Below, piece after piece: positions 28,593-39,832 of a DNA stretch of 64,000 nucleotides. The stretch is taken from assembly GCF_902170785.1 (NCBI RefSeq), contig NZ_CABHYG010000004.1, forward strand, positions 124,001 to 188,000. The letters are read 5' to 3'. The DNA comes from Yersinia proxima (GTDB taxonomy: Bacteria; Pseudomonadota; Gammaproteobacteria; Enterobacterales; Enterobacteriaceae). How positions within the stretch are numbered: the stretch's first letter is position 1; every line of letters starts with the position of its first letter. The notes beneath the pieces were generated by a model. It was not told the origin of the DNA. It worked only from the letters and a program-made list of their open reading frames with translations, and searched no databases. Made by a program: the position numbers and the translations under genes.

Positions 28593-29783
28593 ATGTTTGA
28601 AAAAATCACTGCTGCACCTGCGGACCCTATTCTGGGTCTGACCGATATCTTCCGCGCGGATGACCGCCCTAATAAAATTAACCTGGGGATTGGTGTCTAT
28701 AAAGACGAAACCGGGAAAACGCCGGTGCTGACCAGCGTCAAAAAAGCTGAGCAGTATTTGCTGGAAAATGAAGTCACCAAAAACTATCTGGGAATTGAAG
28801 GGCTGCCCGATTTCGCCCGTTGTACTCAGGAACTGCTGTTCGGTGCCAATAGTGCGATTATTACTGATAAACGTGCGCGCACCGCTCAAACCCCTGGTGG
28901 TACAGGTGGCCTGCGTATCGCGGCTGATTTTATCGCCCATCAGACCAGTGCCAAACGTGTCTGGGTCAGTAATCCAAGCTGGCCAAATCATAAAAATGTC
29001 TTCGCCGCTGCTGGGTTAGAAGTCGTTGAATATGCCTATTATGATGCAGCTAACCATGCGCTGGACTTTGATGGGCTATTAAATAGCCTGTCAGAAGCTC
29101 AGGCAGGTGATGTCGTGTTGTTCCATGGGTGCTGCCATAACCCTACAGGGATTGACCCAACAGAAGCCCAGTGGAGCCAATTAGCTGAATTGTCAGTGGC
29201 TAAAGGTTGGCTACCACTGTTTGATTTTGCTTATCAAGGTTTTGCCAAAGGCTTAGAAGAAGATGCTCAGGGTCTGCGTATTTTCGCCGCACAGCATCAA
29301 GAACTGATCGTTTGCAGCTCTTACTCCAAAAACTTCGGTCTATACAATGAACGTGTGGGCGCTTGCACCATTGTTGCCGCAAGCAGCGAAGTGGCTGATA
29401 CTGCCTTTAGTCAGGTTAAAGCGGTTATCCGTGCTAACTATTCCAACCCACCAGCTCATGGTGCGTCAGTGGTTGCGACCATACTGAGTAACCCTGCGCT
29501 GCGTGCTATTTGGGAACAAGAACTGACCGGTATGCGCCAGCGTATTCATCGTATGCGTCAGTTGTTTGTTAACACCTTGCAAGAGAAAGGTGCTAAACAA
29601 GATTTCAGCTTCATCATAAACCAGAATGGCATGTTCTCATTCAGTGGTCTGACCAAAGAACAAGTGCTGCGTCTGCGCAATGAATTCGCCGTTTATGCGG
29701 TAAATTCTGGCCGTGTTAACGTTGCCGGTATGACGCCAGATAATATGGCACCATTGTGTGAAGCTATCGTTGCTGTGCTCTAA
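28593..29783 (+). CDS. aspC: Aspartate aminotransferase
   Basis: A 396-residue class I PLP aminotransferase, the same length as E. coli AspC. It interconverts aspartate/2-oxoglutarate and oxaloacetate/glutamate. The PLP lysine is in [15 protein letters not shown]; the substrate arginine lies in the C-terminal [12 protein letters not shown] 28593 follows GGAAG; an upstream ATG at 28578 would add five non-conserved residues. Confidence 0.97.
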   Translation: MFEKITAAPADPILGLTDIFRADDRPNKINLGIGVYKDETGKTPVLTSVKKAEQYLLENEVTKNYLGIEGLPDFARCTQELLFGANSAIITDKRARTAQTPGGTGGLRIAADFIAHQTSAKRVWVSNPSWPNHKNVFAAAGLEVVEYAYYDAANHALDFDGLLNSLSEAQAGDVVLFHGCCHNPTGIDPTEAQWSQLAELSVAKGWLPLFDFAYQGFAKGLEEDAQGLRIFAAQHQELIVCSSYSKNFGLYNERVGACTIVAASSEVADTAFSQVKAVIRANYSNPPAHGASVVATILSNPALRAIWEQELTGMRQRIHRMRQLFVNTLQEKGAKQDFSFIINQNGMFSFSGLTKEQVLRLRNEFAVYAVNSGRVNVAGMTPDNMAPLCEAIVAVL

Positions 29784-29809
29784 TTAAGTCACCGTGACGA
29801 ATCCGTAAG

Positions 29810-29837
29810 AAGGGTGCCCCTGGCACCCTTTGTTTTA
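29810..29837 (+). terminator. aspC rho-independent terminator
   Basis: AAGGGTGCC / GGCACCCTT stem with a CCT loop, followed by TGTTTTA. The stem sits between aspC and the convergent EAL gene. Confidence 0.85.
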
Positions 29838-29854
29838 TCTGTCAGGCCAAAATT

Positions 29855-31396
29855 TTAATGAAATAAATACCTGGCAAATTCGTTCATTGGCATAGGCCGC
29901 CCGTACATATAACCTTGCAAATAATCCACTCTATGGGACTGCAAATAACGCATTTGAGTCTCATTTTCGACACCCTCGGCAATAGTTTGCAGCCCCAACC
30001 GAGTGGCTAGATCAATAACATTTCCTACTATATGGCTCGACAACGCATCTGAACCAATCATGCCGACAAAACTTTGGTCAATCTTGAGAAAGTCGACTTT
30101 GAATTTCTGCAAATAAGTCAAACTCGAATGACCTGTACCAAAGTCGTCGATGGCAATAAAGACACCTAAAGCATGAAGTTCAGCAAATAATTTATCTGTA
30201 GTCGCATCGGCAACTATCAATTTCCGCTCAGTTAATTCCAGCGTGATATTAATTTTATTACCACCAAAAGCCTGAATAAAATGACGGCAGTCATCTACCA
30301 GACTAAGATCACGACAGTGATTGGCGCTGATATTAAAACCAAAATGAAAACCCTCAGATAATTGATTGACGTAAGGTGCAAACTTCGCACTGACTTGTTG
30401 CATAAGAGAACGGGTCATCGGCACGATAAGTTCACTGTCCTCCGCCATAGGGATAAATTGATTCGGTTGAATTAAACCCTGGCCTGGATGTTGCCAACGC
30501 ATTAATACTTCACAACCAATCCAGCATTGGTCTTTGCCGCTGACGATCGGCTGCATATAAGGAATAAATTCATTATTTTCTAATGCCTGTTTTAATACTT
30601 GCGTGGGAGATGCAGCCCTTCCCGATAACCAGAAAACAAGTGCCGCCGATCCAATGCTCATTAAGATAAAGAAAATCAAGCTACCCCGAGCATATTGCCA
30701 GGCATAAGCCAAATATTGTTGATTAGACAATGCGGTACTTAATGAATAAGCGAACTTATCTGAGGCCAGATATAAAGGCTCACCTTTATTGGGAGGACGA
30801 CCTGAATGTACTTCTCCAGCAGCATCCATCCATCTATTACCAACCCTCAGGTGCAGCTCAATATCACTGCTCAATAGATTAAGAATGCTGCGCAAATAAT
30901 AACCATCAACGGCAACCAAAATACTGTAATCACCCCGAATATGTCGGTAGACCATTAATGCACGGTCAGGTGTCACATCATTACCTTGCATTAACTCCAA
31001 TTGTCCATTAACAAATATATCTAAATCAAAAGGGGCGGAAAGTGGCCCATATATTGAAGAACAATAAATATTACTGCCTTTAGCCAAAGAAACAGAGCGA
31101 ACATCCGGAATCAATACCACCTGATCGCGTAAATTCTGTACCACTTGTAAACAAGGTTTCCCAAGCCCTGTCTCTACCTGGATAGCCGCATGCTGCAAAT
31201 TATTAAATATCTGGTCGAAACGCGCCCTAGCCTGGAATAACTTGGTTTCGGCATCCTGATGCATATTGCTTTTTGTTTGCGCATAAATAACCACGGCGCC
31301 CAACAATAGAAACAGCAATAATACCATAGAAGAAAAACCTAGCCGGGACAGGAACTTATTCAGTCTGAAACGACGAAATGGCATAGTGGATTCCAT
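29855..31396 (-). CDS. CSS-motif cyclic-di-GMP phosphodiesterase (EAL)
   Basis: A 513-residue membrane protein. A first helix lies near residues 18-40, then a periplasmic CSS domain of about 200 residues with the CSS motif (NIYCSSIYG) and a second conserved cysteine (GKPCLQVVQ), then a second helix (about 236-256) and a cytoplasmic EAL domain. The catalytic set appears complete: EVLMRW (EAL position), NISANH, ELTER, IDDFGTGHSS, LKIDQSF, EGVE and LQGYMYGRP. No GGDEF domain is present. E. coli homologues of this architecture sense periplasmic redox through the cysteines. There is no gene here in E. coli; which named family member it matches is unclear. The start could be 31396 or the ATG at 31384. 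Confidence 0.9.
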   Translation of the reverse strand: MESTMPFRRFRLNKFLSRLGFSSMVLLLFLLLGAVVIYAQTKSNMHQDAETKLFQARARFDQIFNNLQHAAIQVETGLGKPCLQVVQNLRDQVVLIPDVRSVSLAKGSNIYCSSIYGPLSAPFDLDIFVNGQLELMQGNDVTPDRALMVYRHIRGDYSILVAVDGYYLRSILNLLSSDIELHLRVGNRWMDAAGEVHSGRPPNKGEPLYLASDKFAYSLSTALSNQQYLAYAWQYARGSLIFFILMSIGSAALVFWLSGRAASPTQVLKQALENNEFIPYMQPIVSGKDQCWIGCEVLMRWQHPGQGLIQPNQFIPMAEDSELIVPMTRSLMQQVSAKFAPYVNQLSEGFHFGFNISANHCRDLSLVDDCRHFIQAFGGNKINITLELTERKLIVADATTDKLFAELHALGVFIAIDDFGTGHSSLTYLQKFKVDFLKIDQSFVGMIGSDALSSHIVGNVIDLATRLGLQTIAEGVENETQMRYLQSHRVDYLQGYMYGRPMPMNEFARYLFH

Positions 31397-31600
31397 TGCA
31401 AGGCGCTCGTTAATATTACGAACTCAAACGGCAGAAAAACGCCTGCCGGGTCAATATCAGTTATATCTTTCAGCCATGTTACGTCTTATGGATATCTCAG
31501 AGGTAATGCTTACGTGATGAACACTAGCATTATCTTCATAGTTCACATAAATAGCTGATTATGACTTCACAAAATGCTTTAACAGTTCGTTAAATATAAT

Positions 31601-31626
31601 ATAAAAAAGGCACCGAATGGTGCCTT
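31601..31626 (-). terminator. gloC terminator
   Basis: On the minus strand AAGGCACC-ATTC-GGTGCCTT is followed by TTTTAT, about 57 bases after the gloC stop. The remaining gap up to the EAL gene start shows nothing else. Confidence 0.85.
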
Positions 31627-31682
31627 CCTTGTGATTCAGTACTGTCTTTCAGCTAAGCGTTTATGACTCTAAACAGCTGTTG

Positions 31683-32330
31683 TTACCAAACAGCAGGTTC
31701 TTCGCGTATAAATGGGTTAGTCTGCCGCTCATGTCCGATCGTCGACATCGGGCCATGACCTGGAATAAATGTCATATCATCACCCAAAGGCAACAATTTG
31801 GTCCGAATAGAATGAATCAGTTGCTGATGATCACCACGCGGAAAATCACTGCGCCCAACACCACCATTAAAAATAACATCCCCAACTAACGCCAAACGAT
31901 CTTTCTGATCGATAAAGACGATATGTCCCGGCGTATGCCCTGGACAATGCAACACTGAGAGTTCAGTTGCGCCCACAGTGATTTTATCGCCCTCTTCCAG
32001 CCAACGCGTTGGCGTAAAGGCCTCACATTCGCTCAACCCGAACATTCTGCTTTGGGCGGGTAGCCCTTCCAGCCAGAAGGTATCCTCTTTTTCTGGCCCA
32101 TAAATCGGCACCTGAAAATGTGCAGCTAATTCAGCAGCAGCACCCACGTGATCCAAATGACCGTGGGTCAATAAGATCTGGCTAATCTTAATATCGTGAC
32201 GAGCAACTTCTGCAATGATCTTGGCGGCTTCACCACCAGGGTCAACCAGGGCAGCCTGCCCTGTCTCTTCGCACCAGATGAGTGTGCAATTTTGGCTAAA
32301 AGCCGTCACTGGAATAATTTGATATTTCAT
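31683..32330 (-). CDS. gloC: Type II glyoxalase-like hydrolase GloC (YcbL)
   Basis: A 215-residue metallo-beta-lactamase-fold hydrolase, same length as E. coli YcbL/GloC. Metal ligands are visible in [30 protein letters not shown] and FIPGHGP. It hydrolyses S-lactoylglutathione in vitro. It lies 56 bases after mepK on the same strand, as in E. coli. Confidence 0.95.
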   Translation of the reverse strand: MKYQIIPVTAFSQNCTLIWCEETGQAALVDPGGEAAKIIAEVARHDIKISQILLTHGHLDHVGAAAELAAHFQVPIYGPEKEDTFWLEGLPAQSRMFGLSECEAFTPTRWLEEGDKITVGATELSVLHCPGHTPGHIVFIDQKDRLALVGDVIFNGGVGRSDFPRGDHQQLIHSIRTKLLPLGDDMTFIPGHGPMSTIGHERQTNPFIREEPAVW

Positions 32331-32386
32331 AGAACTCCAACCCCAGCACCCTGGATAGATTCAAAGCACTGGCATAAAAATACGCG

Positions 32387-32935
32387 TTACCAGGATCGTG
32401 TTGGCCCAGTATCAATATGCACAAAATTACTGCGAGGGTAATATCCTACACCACCTGCGCGCATTTTTAATGCCGCTTTACGGATATTACTCAATTGAAT
32501 ACCTTCAATATGGAAATCCATCGCTCGCCCTTGTGTGTGGAAACTGTGTTTGGCCACACCACGGCTCCGTTCGCGCAGTTCATTATTTGTATCAAGTGAG
32601 CGATAACCTGAAATCAGCTGCACCGGTTTAGTTGTACCGAGAAGGCCTTGCAGGCGGTATAGCTGATCAAAGAGGCGAGGATCGATAGTTTTGACTTTAT
32701 TGGCTCGATAATCGCGGAATAGATGATTTAAGCGGGAAAGTTCATCTTTATTATAAGTTCTACCGTCAAAGAACTCGGCTTTTATGGACTCACCTGTATT
32801 CAAGTTATTCAGGGTCAAGATGCGTGGGCGAGGAGTTGAAAGGGTCGCGAATGCTTGCCCTGGGAGCAGTGACATCCCGAGTGCTACCCCGCCTAACGCT
32901 AGCCATTTACGGCGATAATTATCAATTTTATCCAT
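32387..32935 (-). CDS. mepK: Murein DD-endopeptidase MepK (YcbK)
   Basis: A 182-residue DUF882/M15-type peptidoglycan hydrolase. The N-terminus carries a twin-arginine-like signal (YRRKWLALGG...AFA). Zn-ligand motifs are KHSFHTQGRAMDFHIEG and NFVHIDTG. In E. coli it cleaves mDAP-mDAP crosslinks, the very bonds made by L,D-transpeptidases such as LdtD, encoded just upstream. Confidence 0.95.
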   Translation of the reverse strand: MDKIDNYRRKWLALGGVALGMSLLPGQAFATLSTPRPRILTLNNLNTGESIKAEFFDGRTYNKDELSRLNHLFRDYRANKVKTIDPRLFDQLYRLQGLLGTTKPVQLISGYRSLDTNNELRERSRGVAKHSFHTQGRAMDFHIEGIQLSNIRKAALKMRAGGVGYYPRSNFVHIDTGPTRSW

Positions 32936-32988
32936 GATCTCTGTTAATACCCGGCAAGAATGTCAAAAGTAAGCACGATCCCATTATG

Positions 32989-33041
32989 ACTTGAAGTCGC
33001 AATTGTGTTGGCTGCAACCCCAATGACTTTGGGTATATATG
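32989..33041. repeat. Internally deleted ERIC-like relic
   Basis: ACTTGAAGTCGCA...GTTGGCTGCA resembles one ERIC end and GCAACCCCAATGACTTTGGGTATAT the other, joined without the central palindrome. Located between mepK and ldtD. Confidence 0.5.
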
Positions 33042-33196
33042 TGCCGTCCCGAACCTTAACCGCCTACGGAAAGCCAGTCAACCCGTATGCAGTACGCATT
33101 CACTGTGCGTTTAGTCCAAGTTTATGGGGCATCCCATTAGGAACGCCCATAAGACAACCCGGTATTGAGACCATTAGTTATTGAGTTTTACTGCAT

Positions 33197-35065
33197 TTAT
33201 TGCAGCAAAAGTTCGGCCTGATGGGAGATTTGTGAACCTGATCTCACCGTCATATCATAATTGTAAATATCTGTTCTAAACTGCGGTTTGCCGTCATCAG
33301 CCACCCATGCCGTCAGGTAATAGAGTTGTACCGGAACGCGTTGGCGGATGTTGACATAAGTAGTGTCACCTTGTTTTAAGGCCGAAGATACCCGAGCATC
33401 ATTCCAGCCTGCATCCTGCAACAACATATTGGCCAAATCAGAGGCTTTATTCACCCGCACACAACCTGAGCTCAGCGCGCGTATATCTTTCTGGAACAAG
33501 CCATGATTTGGCGTGTCATGCAGATAGATTGCATCTGAGCTTGGCATATTGAATTTGAACCGCCCTAATGAATTGCTGGCACCTGGTGCCTGGCGCAAGC
33601 GGTACGGGAAATTGTTCGGTGAAATCATACTCCAGTCGATCATTGAAGGGTCGACGACTTCAGCATCATTACTCCAACCGGACAATACGGTATAACCATG
33701 GCGCTGGAAATAACTGGAATCGTAACGTGCTTTCGGCACGATATCCTGACGCACCAGAGAGGTTGGCACGTTCCACGGCGGGTTCACCACCACATTATTC
33801 AGCGCACTACTCATTAATGGTGTTTTACGGCTTGGGCGACCGACAATCACTCGAGACGAAAGCACCTGTGCGCCATTTTTATAATAATTCAGTGAATAGT
33901 TTGGAATGTTAACCATGATGCCGTTATCCACCCGCCCTGGCAAAATACGTAAACGCTGAATATTCAATGCCAACAATGTCGCCCTTGTCTGCGGAGAAAC
34001 ATTCAACCACTCACGCGTCCGGGCACCAATAACTCCATCATCACTCAGCCCATGCCAGCGCTGGAAACGTTTGACGGCTTCCATTAGCTCTGGCGTATAG
34101 ACATTATCGGTCACTGTCGCCGTCACTGGTGCAGAAGATGGAGCAACCACCCCGCCAGTAACCGGCGTATCGGCAACGGGTGCCGCTGATGGACTAACCA
34201 CCAAACTATGGGCCTGGGCGCGATTTTTCTCTTCATCGACGGAGAGATCGTCATTCACCACTGCCACCGCTGGATTATCAACCGGAATGACTTCCGGCGT
34301 TTGTGCCGGTGCCGACGCAACCGGATGCAACATGCCGGTTCTGTCGAGAATCTCCCGTAAAGCAGGAATATCGTCACTTAACTGACCTGGGCGCAAACTC
34401 GGGCCATTAGCCATTTGTGGCCATGGGCGTCGGTCTGCCAGCATCTCTTTCAGCGCCTGATGCATTTTTTCGTATTGAGGATGCTGCGGTGCCAGGGATG
34501 CCAGGTATGGGGCAGTGGTGCCCTCATGCACCGCTTGCTGCCAACGATTTAGGATCGTAGCAGGCGGCATTACCATCTTGTACGGCACATTACTGTATAA
34601 CCAGACGCTGCCGTTCGCACCGACACCTGAGATAAAGTGCAAATAGCCCAGCATCGCATCGGATAAAATAACATCGCGAGCCAAACCGGTAATGGCCGGA
34701 TCACTGAGCCATTTCACCCATTGCATAAATTGCGGTTGAATACCGGAAAGTGCCACTTCCGCTAATTGTTGCTGGAAATGCTGAACAGCGGCCCGGTCTT
34801 GCCACATTGGCTGCATATGGTTTGCTGCATAAAGCACAGCCAATTCAGAAGAATAGAACGGCGTAACGTTTTTCGGTAATACCGCCAATAATTGGGAACG
34901 GCTTTGTGCCACCGACATGCTTTGTGATGCCGGTGAGCGCGCCGACGATGAATCTACAGGCATGATAGGCGCTGTGGCCGATGCGGTAAATGTCGGCATC
35001 AGGCTACAAATTAAAGCGCAATATAACGCGAATGCGCGTTGCGGATTTCTTTTCTCTACCGACAT
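33197..35065 (-). CDS. ldtD: L,D-transpeptidase LdtD (YcbB)
   Basis: A 622-residue periplasmic enzyme (615 in E. coli) forming mDAP-mDAP crosslinks. An N-terminal hydrophobic signal (FALYCALICSLMPTFTASA) is followed by a scaffold region, a peptidoglycan-binding helical module (LMEAVKRFQRWHGLSDDGVIG) and a C-terminal YkuD domain with IYLHDTPN and the nucleophile Cys535 in SSGCVRV. A Pro/Ala/Val-rich insert around residues 250-310 looks like a flexible linker. Confidence 0.95.
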   Translation of the reverse strand: MSVEKRNPQRAFALYCALICSLMPTFTASATAPIMPVDSSSARSPASQSMSVAQSRSQLLAVLPKNVTPFYSSELAVLYAANHMQPMWQDRAAVQHFQQQLAEVALSGIQPQFMQWVKWLSDPAITGLARDVILSDAMLGYLHFISGVGANGSVWLYSNVPYKMVMPPATILNRWQQAVHEGTTAPYLASLAPQHPQYEKMHQALKEMLADRRPWPQMANGPSLRPGQLSDDIPALREILDRTGMLHPVASAPAQTPEVIPVDNPAVAVVNDDLSVDEEKNRAQAHSLVVSPSAAPVADTPVTGGVVAPSSAPVTATVTDNVYTPELMEAVKRFQRWHGLSDDGVIGARTREWLNVSPQTRATLLALNIQRLRILPGRVDNGIMVNIPNYSLNYYKNGAQVLSSRVIVGRPSRKTPLMSSALNNVVVNPPWNVPTSLVRQDIVPKARYDSSYFQRHGYTVLSGWSNDAEVVDPSMIDWSMISPNNFPYRLRQAPGASNSLGRFKFNMPSSDAIYLHDTPNHGLFQKDIRALSSGCVRVNKASDLANMLLQDAGWNDARVSSALKQGDTTYVNIRQRVPVQLYYLTAWVADDGKPQFRTDIYNYDMTVRSGSQISHQAELLLQ

Positions 35066-35120
35066 TCTATGCCCCCGGTATGCTTATCTAAGTACGTCAT
35101 AGTTTGTCGTAACCCTTCTT

Positions 35121-35193
35121 CCTTGAAGTCGCAGTATGTTAGCGGTTCAGCACAATTCATTGGTTAACTGCAACACCATTTCTTTGGGTATTA
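35121..35193. repeat. Degenerate ERIC-like relic
   Basis: CCTTGAAGTCGCA (from 35121) and GCAACACCATTTCTTTGGGTAT (to about 35190) match the two ends seen in the relic at 32989. They flank an unrelated-looking centre. It lies in the 321-base ldtD-mukB gap. Confidence 0.4.
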
Positions 35194-35310
35194 ATATTAT
35201 TATACAAACAGAAATACCACTAAGTAGCCAATAATATAAATTTAACCATTTATGTACGCTAACAGATTTCCCTTGCTTATAAAATATAACCCTCAGATGT
35301 GACAATAAAT

Positions 35311-35334
35311 AAAAATGGCCGCTAAGCGGCCATT
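35311..35334 (-). terminator. mukB operon terminator
   Basis: On the minus strand AATGGCCGCT / AGCGGCCATT is followed by TTTATTTATT, about 50 bases after the mukB stop. Confidence 0.9.
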
Positions 35335-35386
35335 CAAGTGAATTAATTATTATTACGCTCTTATTGAGCAATAATTAACCACAACG

Positions 35387-38300
35387 TCATTGCTCAACAG
35401 GTATCGGTGGCAATGTTGGTATTTCGTTTGCAAAACCGCGCAAACCAACTACGTGTACATGCTCATGATTTTGGAAGACTTTTCGCACCAGCTTATAGGT
35501 AGTCCCTTTTTCTGGGCTGATATTTTCTGGCGCAGCAATAATTAATTGCATTTCTAACCGCTCACACAGTTCAAATAATGTCGCGATAGATTTTGCATCC
35601 AAACGCGCAGCTTCATCGAGGAACAGCAAGCGGCACGGCGAAATATCTTTACCGCGTAAACGGCGCGATTCTTCTTCCCAACTCTGTACCACCATCACCA
35701 GAATAGACATACCAGTACCGATAGCCTCACCGGTAGACAGTGCGCCACTCTCAGCACGTAACCAACCATCTGCACCACGGTTAACTTCAACTTCAAGCTC
35801 TAAATAGTTACGATAATCAAGTAACTCTTCACCAATGGTTTGCGGCAAACGTTGCCCCATATCCATTTGCGGGTTCAGGCGCTGATACAGTTTTGCCAGT
35901 GCTTCAGAGAAGGTCAGGCGGTTGCTGTTGAACAAGTCCTGATGTTGCTCTTGCTGCTCAGACAGCACATCAAGCAAGGTCGCATGAGCTTCGCGCACAT
36001 TTACATTCAGCCGCACACTCTTAACCTGGCCGAATGATACCGCTTGCAAGCCCTGATTCAGCATACGAATCCGGTTCTGCTCGCGCTGAATGGTTTTACG
36101 AATGATATTCGACACACTTTTCGAACTGATGGCCAGCTTCTGTTCGCGGGCGGTCAACTCTTCGGTCAAACGACCCAGCTCAATTTCCATTTGCTCAATG
36201 GCTTCAACTGGATCATCAGTGCGGATGATATCCTGACGAATACGCTCACGCAGATGCTGATACACCGCAATATAGAACTGGATTTTACGCTCAGGCCGTT
36301 TGGGATCTTCAGACATGCGCAGCACATCGCGCAAATGCTCATTATCCGCTACCGCCAGACGCAATGCCCCCAGCGCCTTATCCGACATAGAACGCAACTC
36401 ATCACCATCCATATAGGCCAGCTCTCGGCGATGTAAACGGCGCTCAACACCATTATCTTTCACCATGCGCATCACCGCACACCAACCCGCTTTCGCATTA
36501 ACCACCTGCTCGCGGATCTGATGATAATCCCGCTCCAGTTTACGCAGTTTCTTCTGCAAACTGTCCATCTCGGCTTCACAGAAAGTCAGTTGTTTTTCCA
36601 ACTGATTACGGCGCGAACGGTTAGTGCTTAGTGCAGCATGCAGTTCATCACGACGGGTGCGGGCGCGGGCTTCAGCATCGGCATCAGCCTGAACGCCAAT
36701 ATCCACCAATTCCTGACTCAACTCTTTGAGCATGTCACGTTTGGCATCATATGAACTTTTCAATGACGCCAGCACTTGATTGTATTGAGTAAACTGCGCC
36801 TGATATTGACGTAACTGCTCACGGGCGCGAGTGCGCTCCGCTTCTGCCTGTTCCAGGCGCTGACGCAGTTTATCATTGAGATCAGAGTTTTCGGTCAACA
36901 TGCCCGCAGAGTCGGTATAACCGAAGTGCGCGCGACGCTGCACCACTTCAATTAAGGCGAATGCTTGCTGCTTGGCCTGACGCTGACTATTCTGCGCCTG
37001 TGTATAGTTCTCTTTTAACTGCTCGTGTTGCTGCGGATCGCTTTGCAGCACCGCCAACAGCGGTTCAAGTTTAGTCAGGGACGCGCCGTGTTTCTGAATA
37101 TGGCGTGCCGCTTCTTGTGCTTCTGTCAGCTCTTCCGTAATTTCTTCAACACGGTCTGTCAGAGTATCGTCAAGCAGTAACGAAACCAGCGGGATCAAAC
37201 GGTTAAGGGCTGAAATGCCCTCTTTGGCTTGTTCAAATTGCTGACGTTGTTGCTGATTTTTTTCTTCATGCGCGTTCAGAGCGCGTTCGATTTCACCACG
37301 GCGGGTATTCAGCAACCGAATCTCTGCTTCCGGATCAGAGTCGAATGCTACCCCCAGATGAGAACCAATAAACCGGCTGAATGCTTGATGCAAACGTTGT
37401 GTTTTCTGCACATCAAACGACAGCGTCGCATAGCGCTCTGCCAGGCTATCGCGTTCTTGATACAGCGCTTCCAGTCGATTTTCACGGGCTGCACGACCAA
37501 ACAGTGGCACTTCGGGATAGCGGGAGTAACGCCATTGGCGATCGGCAATTTTCACCACCACCGCTTTTTCAAGTTCTTCGACGGCAAAGACACTGTCATC
37601 AAATGACTGCGGGTCCCCTTCGATGAGATACAAATCTTCCGGGCAATCTTCCAACCCGGCCAATTGGTCGCGGACCAATGACAAATCAGGCACCACGATA
37701 CCGTGGCGAGACGGGCCATACAGCGCGGAGAAGTATGGCGCATCATCAAGAGTCACATCGTCGTAAATCTCGGATAACAGCACGCCACCAAAACGCTCGG
37801 CCAACGCAATCATCCGCGAATCTTCAGCGCCACTTGGCTGGCTCAAGCGCTCAATTTGTGCATCAATAGCCCGTTTAGTTGCCGCCACTTCGTCACGCTC
37901 GACGGTGGTTTCACGCTCGCGCTCCAGCAACTGCTGCATATATTCCGTCACCTGACGGCTGTCTTCCAGCGCTTCACCGCTCTGCTCACTCAGTTGGCTT
38001 AGGGCATCTTGTGCCGCCAGCCAAACCGGAGCCCGCGCCGTCAATTCCTGAATTTTGAGCTTAATTTGCTCGAGTTCCTGACGCATTTCCATGCGCCGCT
38101 CGCCGGCATCACTAACACTGAGGGAAAGCTCTTCAACCTGTGATTCTAATTCACGTTGCAGCTCTTCCAGTTCTTCCGGCTGATAGGCTTGTCCTTGACG
38201 TTTGCAGAACTCTTGCAATAAACGCTCGGCATCTTGCTGGGCGCGTAAACGCTGCTCCAACTCGGACAACCGCATACGCAATGGCTGAACGCGTTCGGCC

Positions 38301-39832
38301 AAATGTTGCTGCGACGGCCAATCACGCAATAATTCGCGGGCAGTTTGCCAGGCCTCACTGCGGCTAACCTGACCGGCGATGCTCACCACCAACTGATAGG
38401 CTTGCTCAAACTGGCTGTGTGCGGCATCAGCAACACTCAGTTTTTGCTCAAGCTGCAATAACGCCTCTGTAGCTTCCTGCTCTTTGGCCTGGAAAGTTTC
38501 CAGCCAATCTTCGGCGTTATCCGCCGTTAATTCAGGTAGCTGGCACAACTCACGAGCGCGTTCCAGCGCGTGTAATGCTTGCTGATACTGAATGGCGCGG
38601 GTCTGCTGTACATCCAGCGCTTGCTGATAGTCAGCCAACTGGCTTTTCAGTTCATCCACTTCCAGCTCAGCGGCTTCGGCACGGGCTTCGTTATCAGCCT
38701 GCTGTTCGCTGGCCTCTGCGACAACTTCATTTTGCTCTTCCAGCCGGTAAGTCAGCTCTTCCAAATCACTTTGGTAGCGCTCGATTTTTTCTTGCTGGCG
38801 CATCGCGGTTTGCACCAGACTCAGGTGGTCGCTGGCGGCCTGATAATCCGTTTCGAGATCAGATTCAGCCCCACTTTGCTCGGCTAATTCGCGGGACATT
38901 TCAACATGGCGATACTGCTCGGTCACCAGTTGCTTACGGCTGGCCAGCAACTCACGGCGCAACACCAACGCGCCATCAAGATGAATGCGTCGCTCATTGG
39001 CATGGCGCATATAGTCAGCGGCAACGTAGGAAGTCGCCTCGGAGATCAGATGCTTAAACAGGTCACGGTCAGATTGGGTGACACGGATGGCCTCAAGGGT
39101 CATACGGTTTTCGCGTAGCGCCGCTTCCATATCCTGGAAGGCTTTACGTACACCACTGTTTTCTGGCAATAAATAGTCGCGCAGCGAGCGGGTGATGGCG
39201 CTGGAAATACCACCGTACAATGAGGCTTCAATCAAACGATAGAATTTGCTGCGGTCAGCAGAAGAGCGCAGGCGTTTTGGAATCACACCCAAATCAAACA
39301 TCAGTGAATGGTAATCGGTGATGGAGTTAAATTGTTTAAACTGCACCCCCTCCATCTCTTCGACACGTTCTTTCAGCTCTTGCAATGACAACACGCGCGC
39401 CTGGCGCTCACCGACAACCTCGGTGAGGATCTGTGTTGGTTGGATCGCAGTTGGAAGCCCTTGAATGGTAAAAGGTTTGATATCAACTTTACGATCGCGC
39501 CCTGCGACTTGTTGCAAGCGTACCCCGACAACCACGCGCTGGTGGCGGGAGTTGACCACATCTAACGTGGAGTAACATACGCCGGCGCGCAATTTACCGT
39601 GCAAACCTTTATCACGAGAGCCGCTGGTAGCACCCGCTTCGGTGGTGTTACGAAAGTGCAGCAAGGTCAAATCTGGGATCAATGCTGTGACGAAAGCCGC
39701 CATGGTGGTGGATTTACCCGCACCATTACCACCGGATAAGGTGGTAACCAACTCATCAAGATCGAATGTTCGGGCAAAGAAGCCATTCCAGTTAACCAAG
39801 GTCAGTGAGCGAAATTTACCGCGTTCAATCAT
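35387..39832 (-). CDS. mukB: Chromosome partition protein MukB
   Basis: A 1481-residue SMC-like ATPase (1486 in E. coli). The N-terminal head has Walker [10 protein letters not shown] around residues 34-42; two long coiled-coil arms flank a hinge near residues 650-780; the C-terminal head has the signature region [11 protein letters not shown] and Walker [14 protein letters not shown]. It forms the MukBEF condensin, which organises the chromosome outside the MatP-bound Ter region. Last gene of cmoM-mukF-mukE-mukB; its start overlaps the mukE stop by four bases. Confidence 0.98.
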   Translation of the reverse strand: MIERGKFRSLTLVNWNGFFARTFDLDELVTTLSGGNGAGKSTTMAAFVTALIPDLTLLHFRNTTEAGATSGSRDKGLHGKLRAGVCYSTLDVVNSRHQRVVVGVRLQQVAGRDRKVDIKPFTIQGLPTAIQPTQILTEVVGERQARVLSLQELKERVEEMEGVQFKQFNSITDYHSLMFDLGVIPKRLRSSADRSKFYRLIEASLYGGISSAITRSLRDYLLPENSGVRKAFQDMEAALRENRMTLEAIRVTQSDRDLFKHLISEATSYVAADYMRHANERRIHLDGALVLRRELLASRKQLVTEQYRHVEMSRELAEQSGAESDLETDYQAASDHLSLVQTAMRQQEKIERYQSDLEELTYRLEEQNEVVAEASEQQADNEARAEAAELEVDELKSQLADYQQALDVQQTRAIQYQQALHALERARELCQLPELTADNAEDWLETFQAKEQEATEALLQLEQKLSVADAAHSQFEQAYQLVVSIAGQVSRSEAWQTARELLRDWPSQQHLAERVQPLRMRLSELEQRLRAQQDAERLLQEFCKRQGQAYQPEELEELQRELESQVEELSLSVSDAGERRMEMRQELEQIKLKIQELTARAPVWLAAQDALSQLSEQSGEALEDSRQVTEYMQQLLERERETTVERDEVAATKRAIDAQIERLSQPSGAEDSRMIALAERFGGVLLSEIYDDVTLDDAPYFSALYGPSRHGIVVPDLSLVRDQLAGLEDCPEDLYLIEGDPQSFDDSVFAVEELEKAVVVKIADRQWRYSRYPEVPLFGRAARENRLEALYQERDSLAERYATLSFDVQKTQRLHQAFSRFIGSHLGVAFDSDPEAEIRLLNTRRGEIERALNAHEEKNQQQRQQFEQAKEGISALNRLIPLVSLLLDDTLTDRVEEITEELTEAQEAARHIQKHGASLTKLEPLLAVLQSDPQQHEQLKENYTQAQNSQRQAKQQAFALIEVVQRRAHFGYTDSAGMLTENSDLNDKLRQRLEQAEAERTRAREQLRQYQAQFTQYNQVLASLKSSYDAKRDMLKELSQELVDIGVQADADAEARARTRRDELHAALSTNRSRRNQLEKQLTFCEAEMDSLQKKLRKLERDYHQIREQVVNAKAGWCAVMRMVKDNGVERRLHRRELAYMDGDELRSMSDKALGALRLAVADNEHLRDVLRMSEDPKRPERKIQFYIAVYQHLRERIRQDIIRTDDPVEAIEQMEIELGRLTEELTAREQKLAISSKSVSNIIRKTIQREQNRIRMLNQGLQAVSFGQVKSVRLNVNVREAHATLLDVLSEQQEQHQDLFNSNRLTFSEALAKLYQRLNPQMDMGQRLPQTIGEELLDYRNYLELEVEVNRGADGWLRAESGALSTGEAIGTGMSILVMVVQSWEEESRRLRGKDISPCRLLFLDEAARLDAKSIATLFELCERLEMQLIIAAPENISPEKGTTYKLVRKVFQNHEHVHVVGLRGFANEIPTLPPIPVEQ

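Noticed and set aside
35147-35371. 74-codon minus-strand frame between ldtD and mukB
   Set aside because: Overlaps the mukB terminator and the ERIC-like relic; no ribosome site.
38575-39057. Long open frames antisense to mukB
   Set aside because: Shadow frames opposite a conserved coiled-coil gene; low-complexity translations and no start signals.
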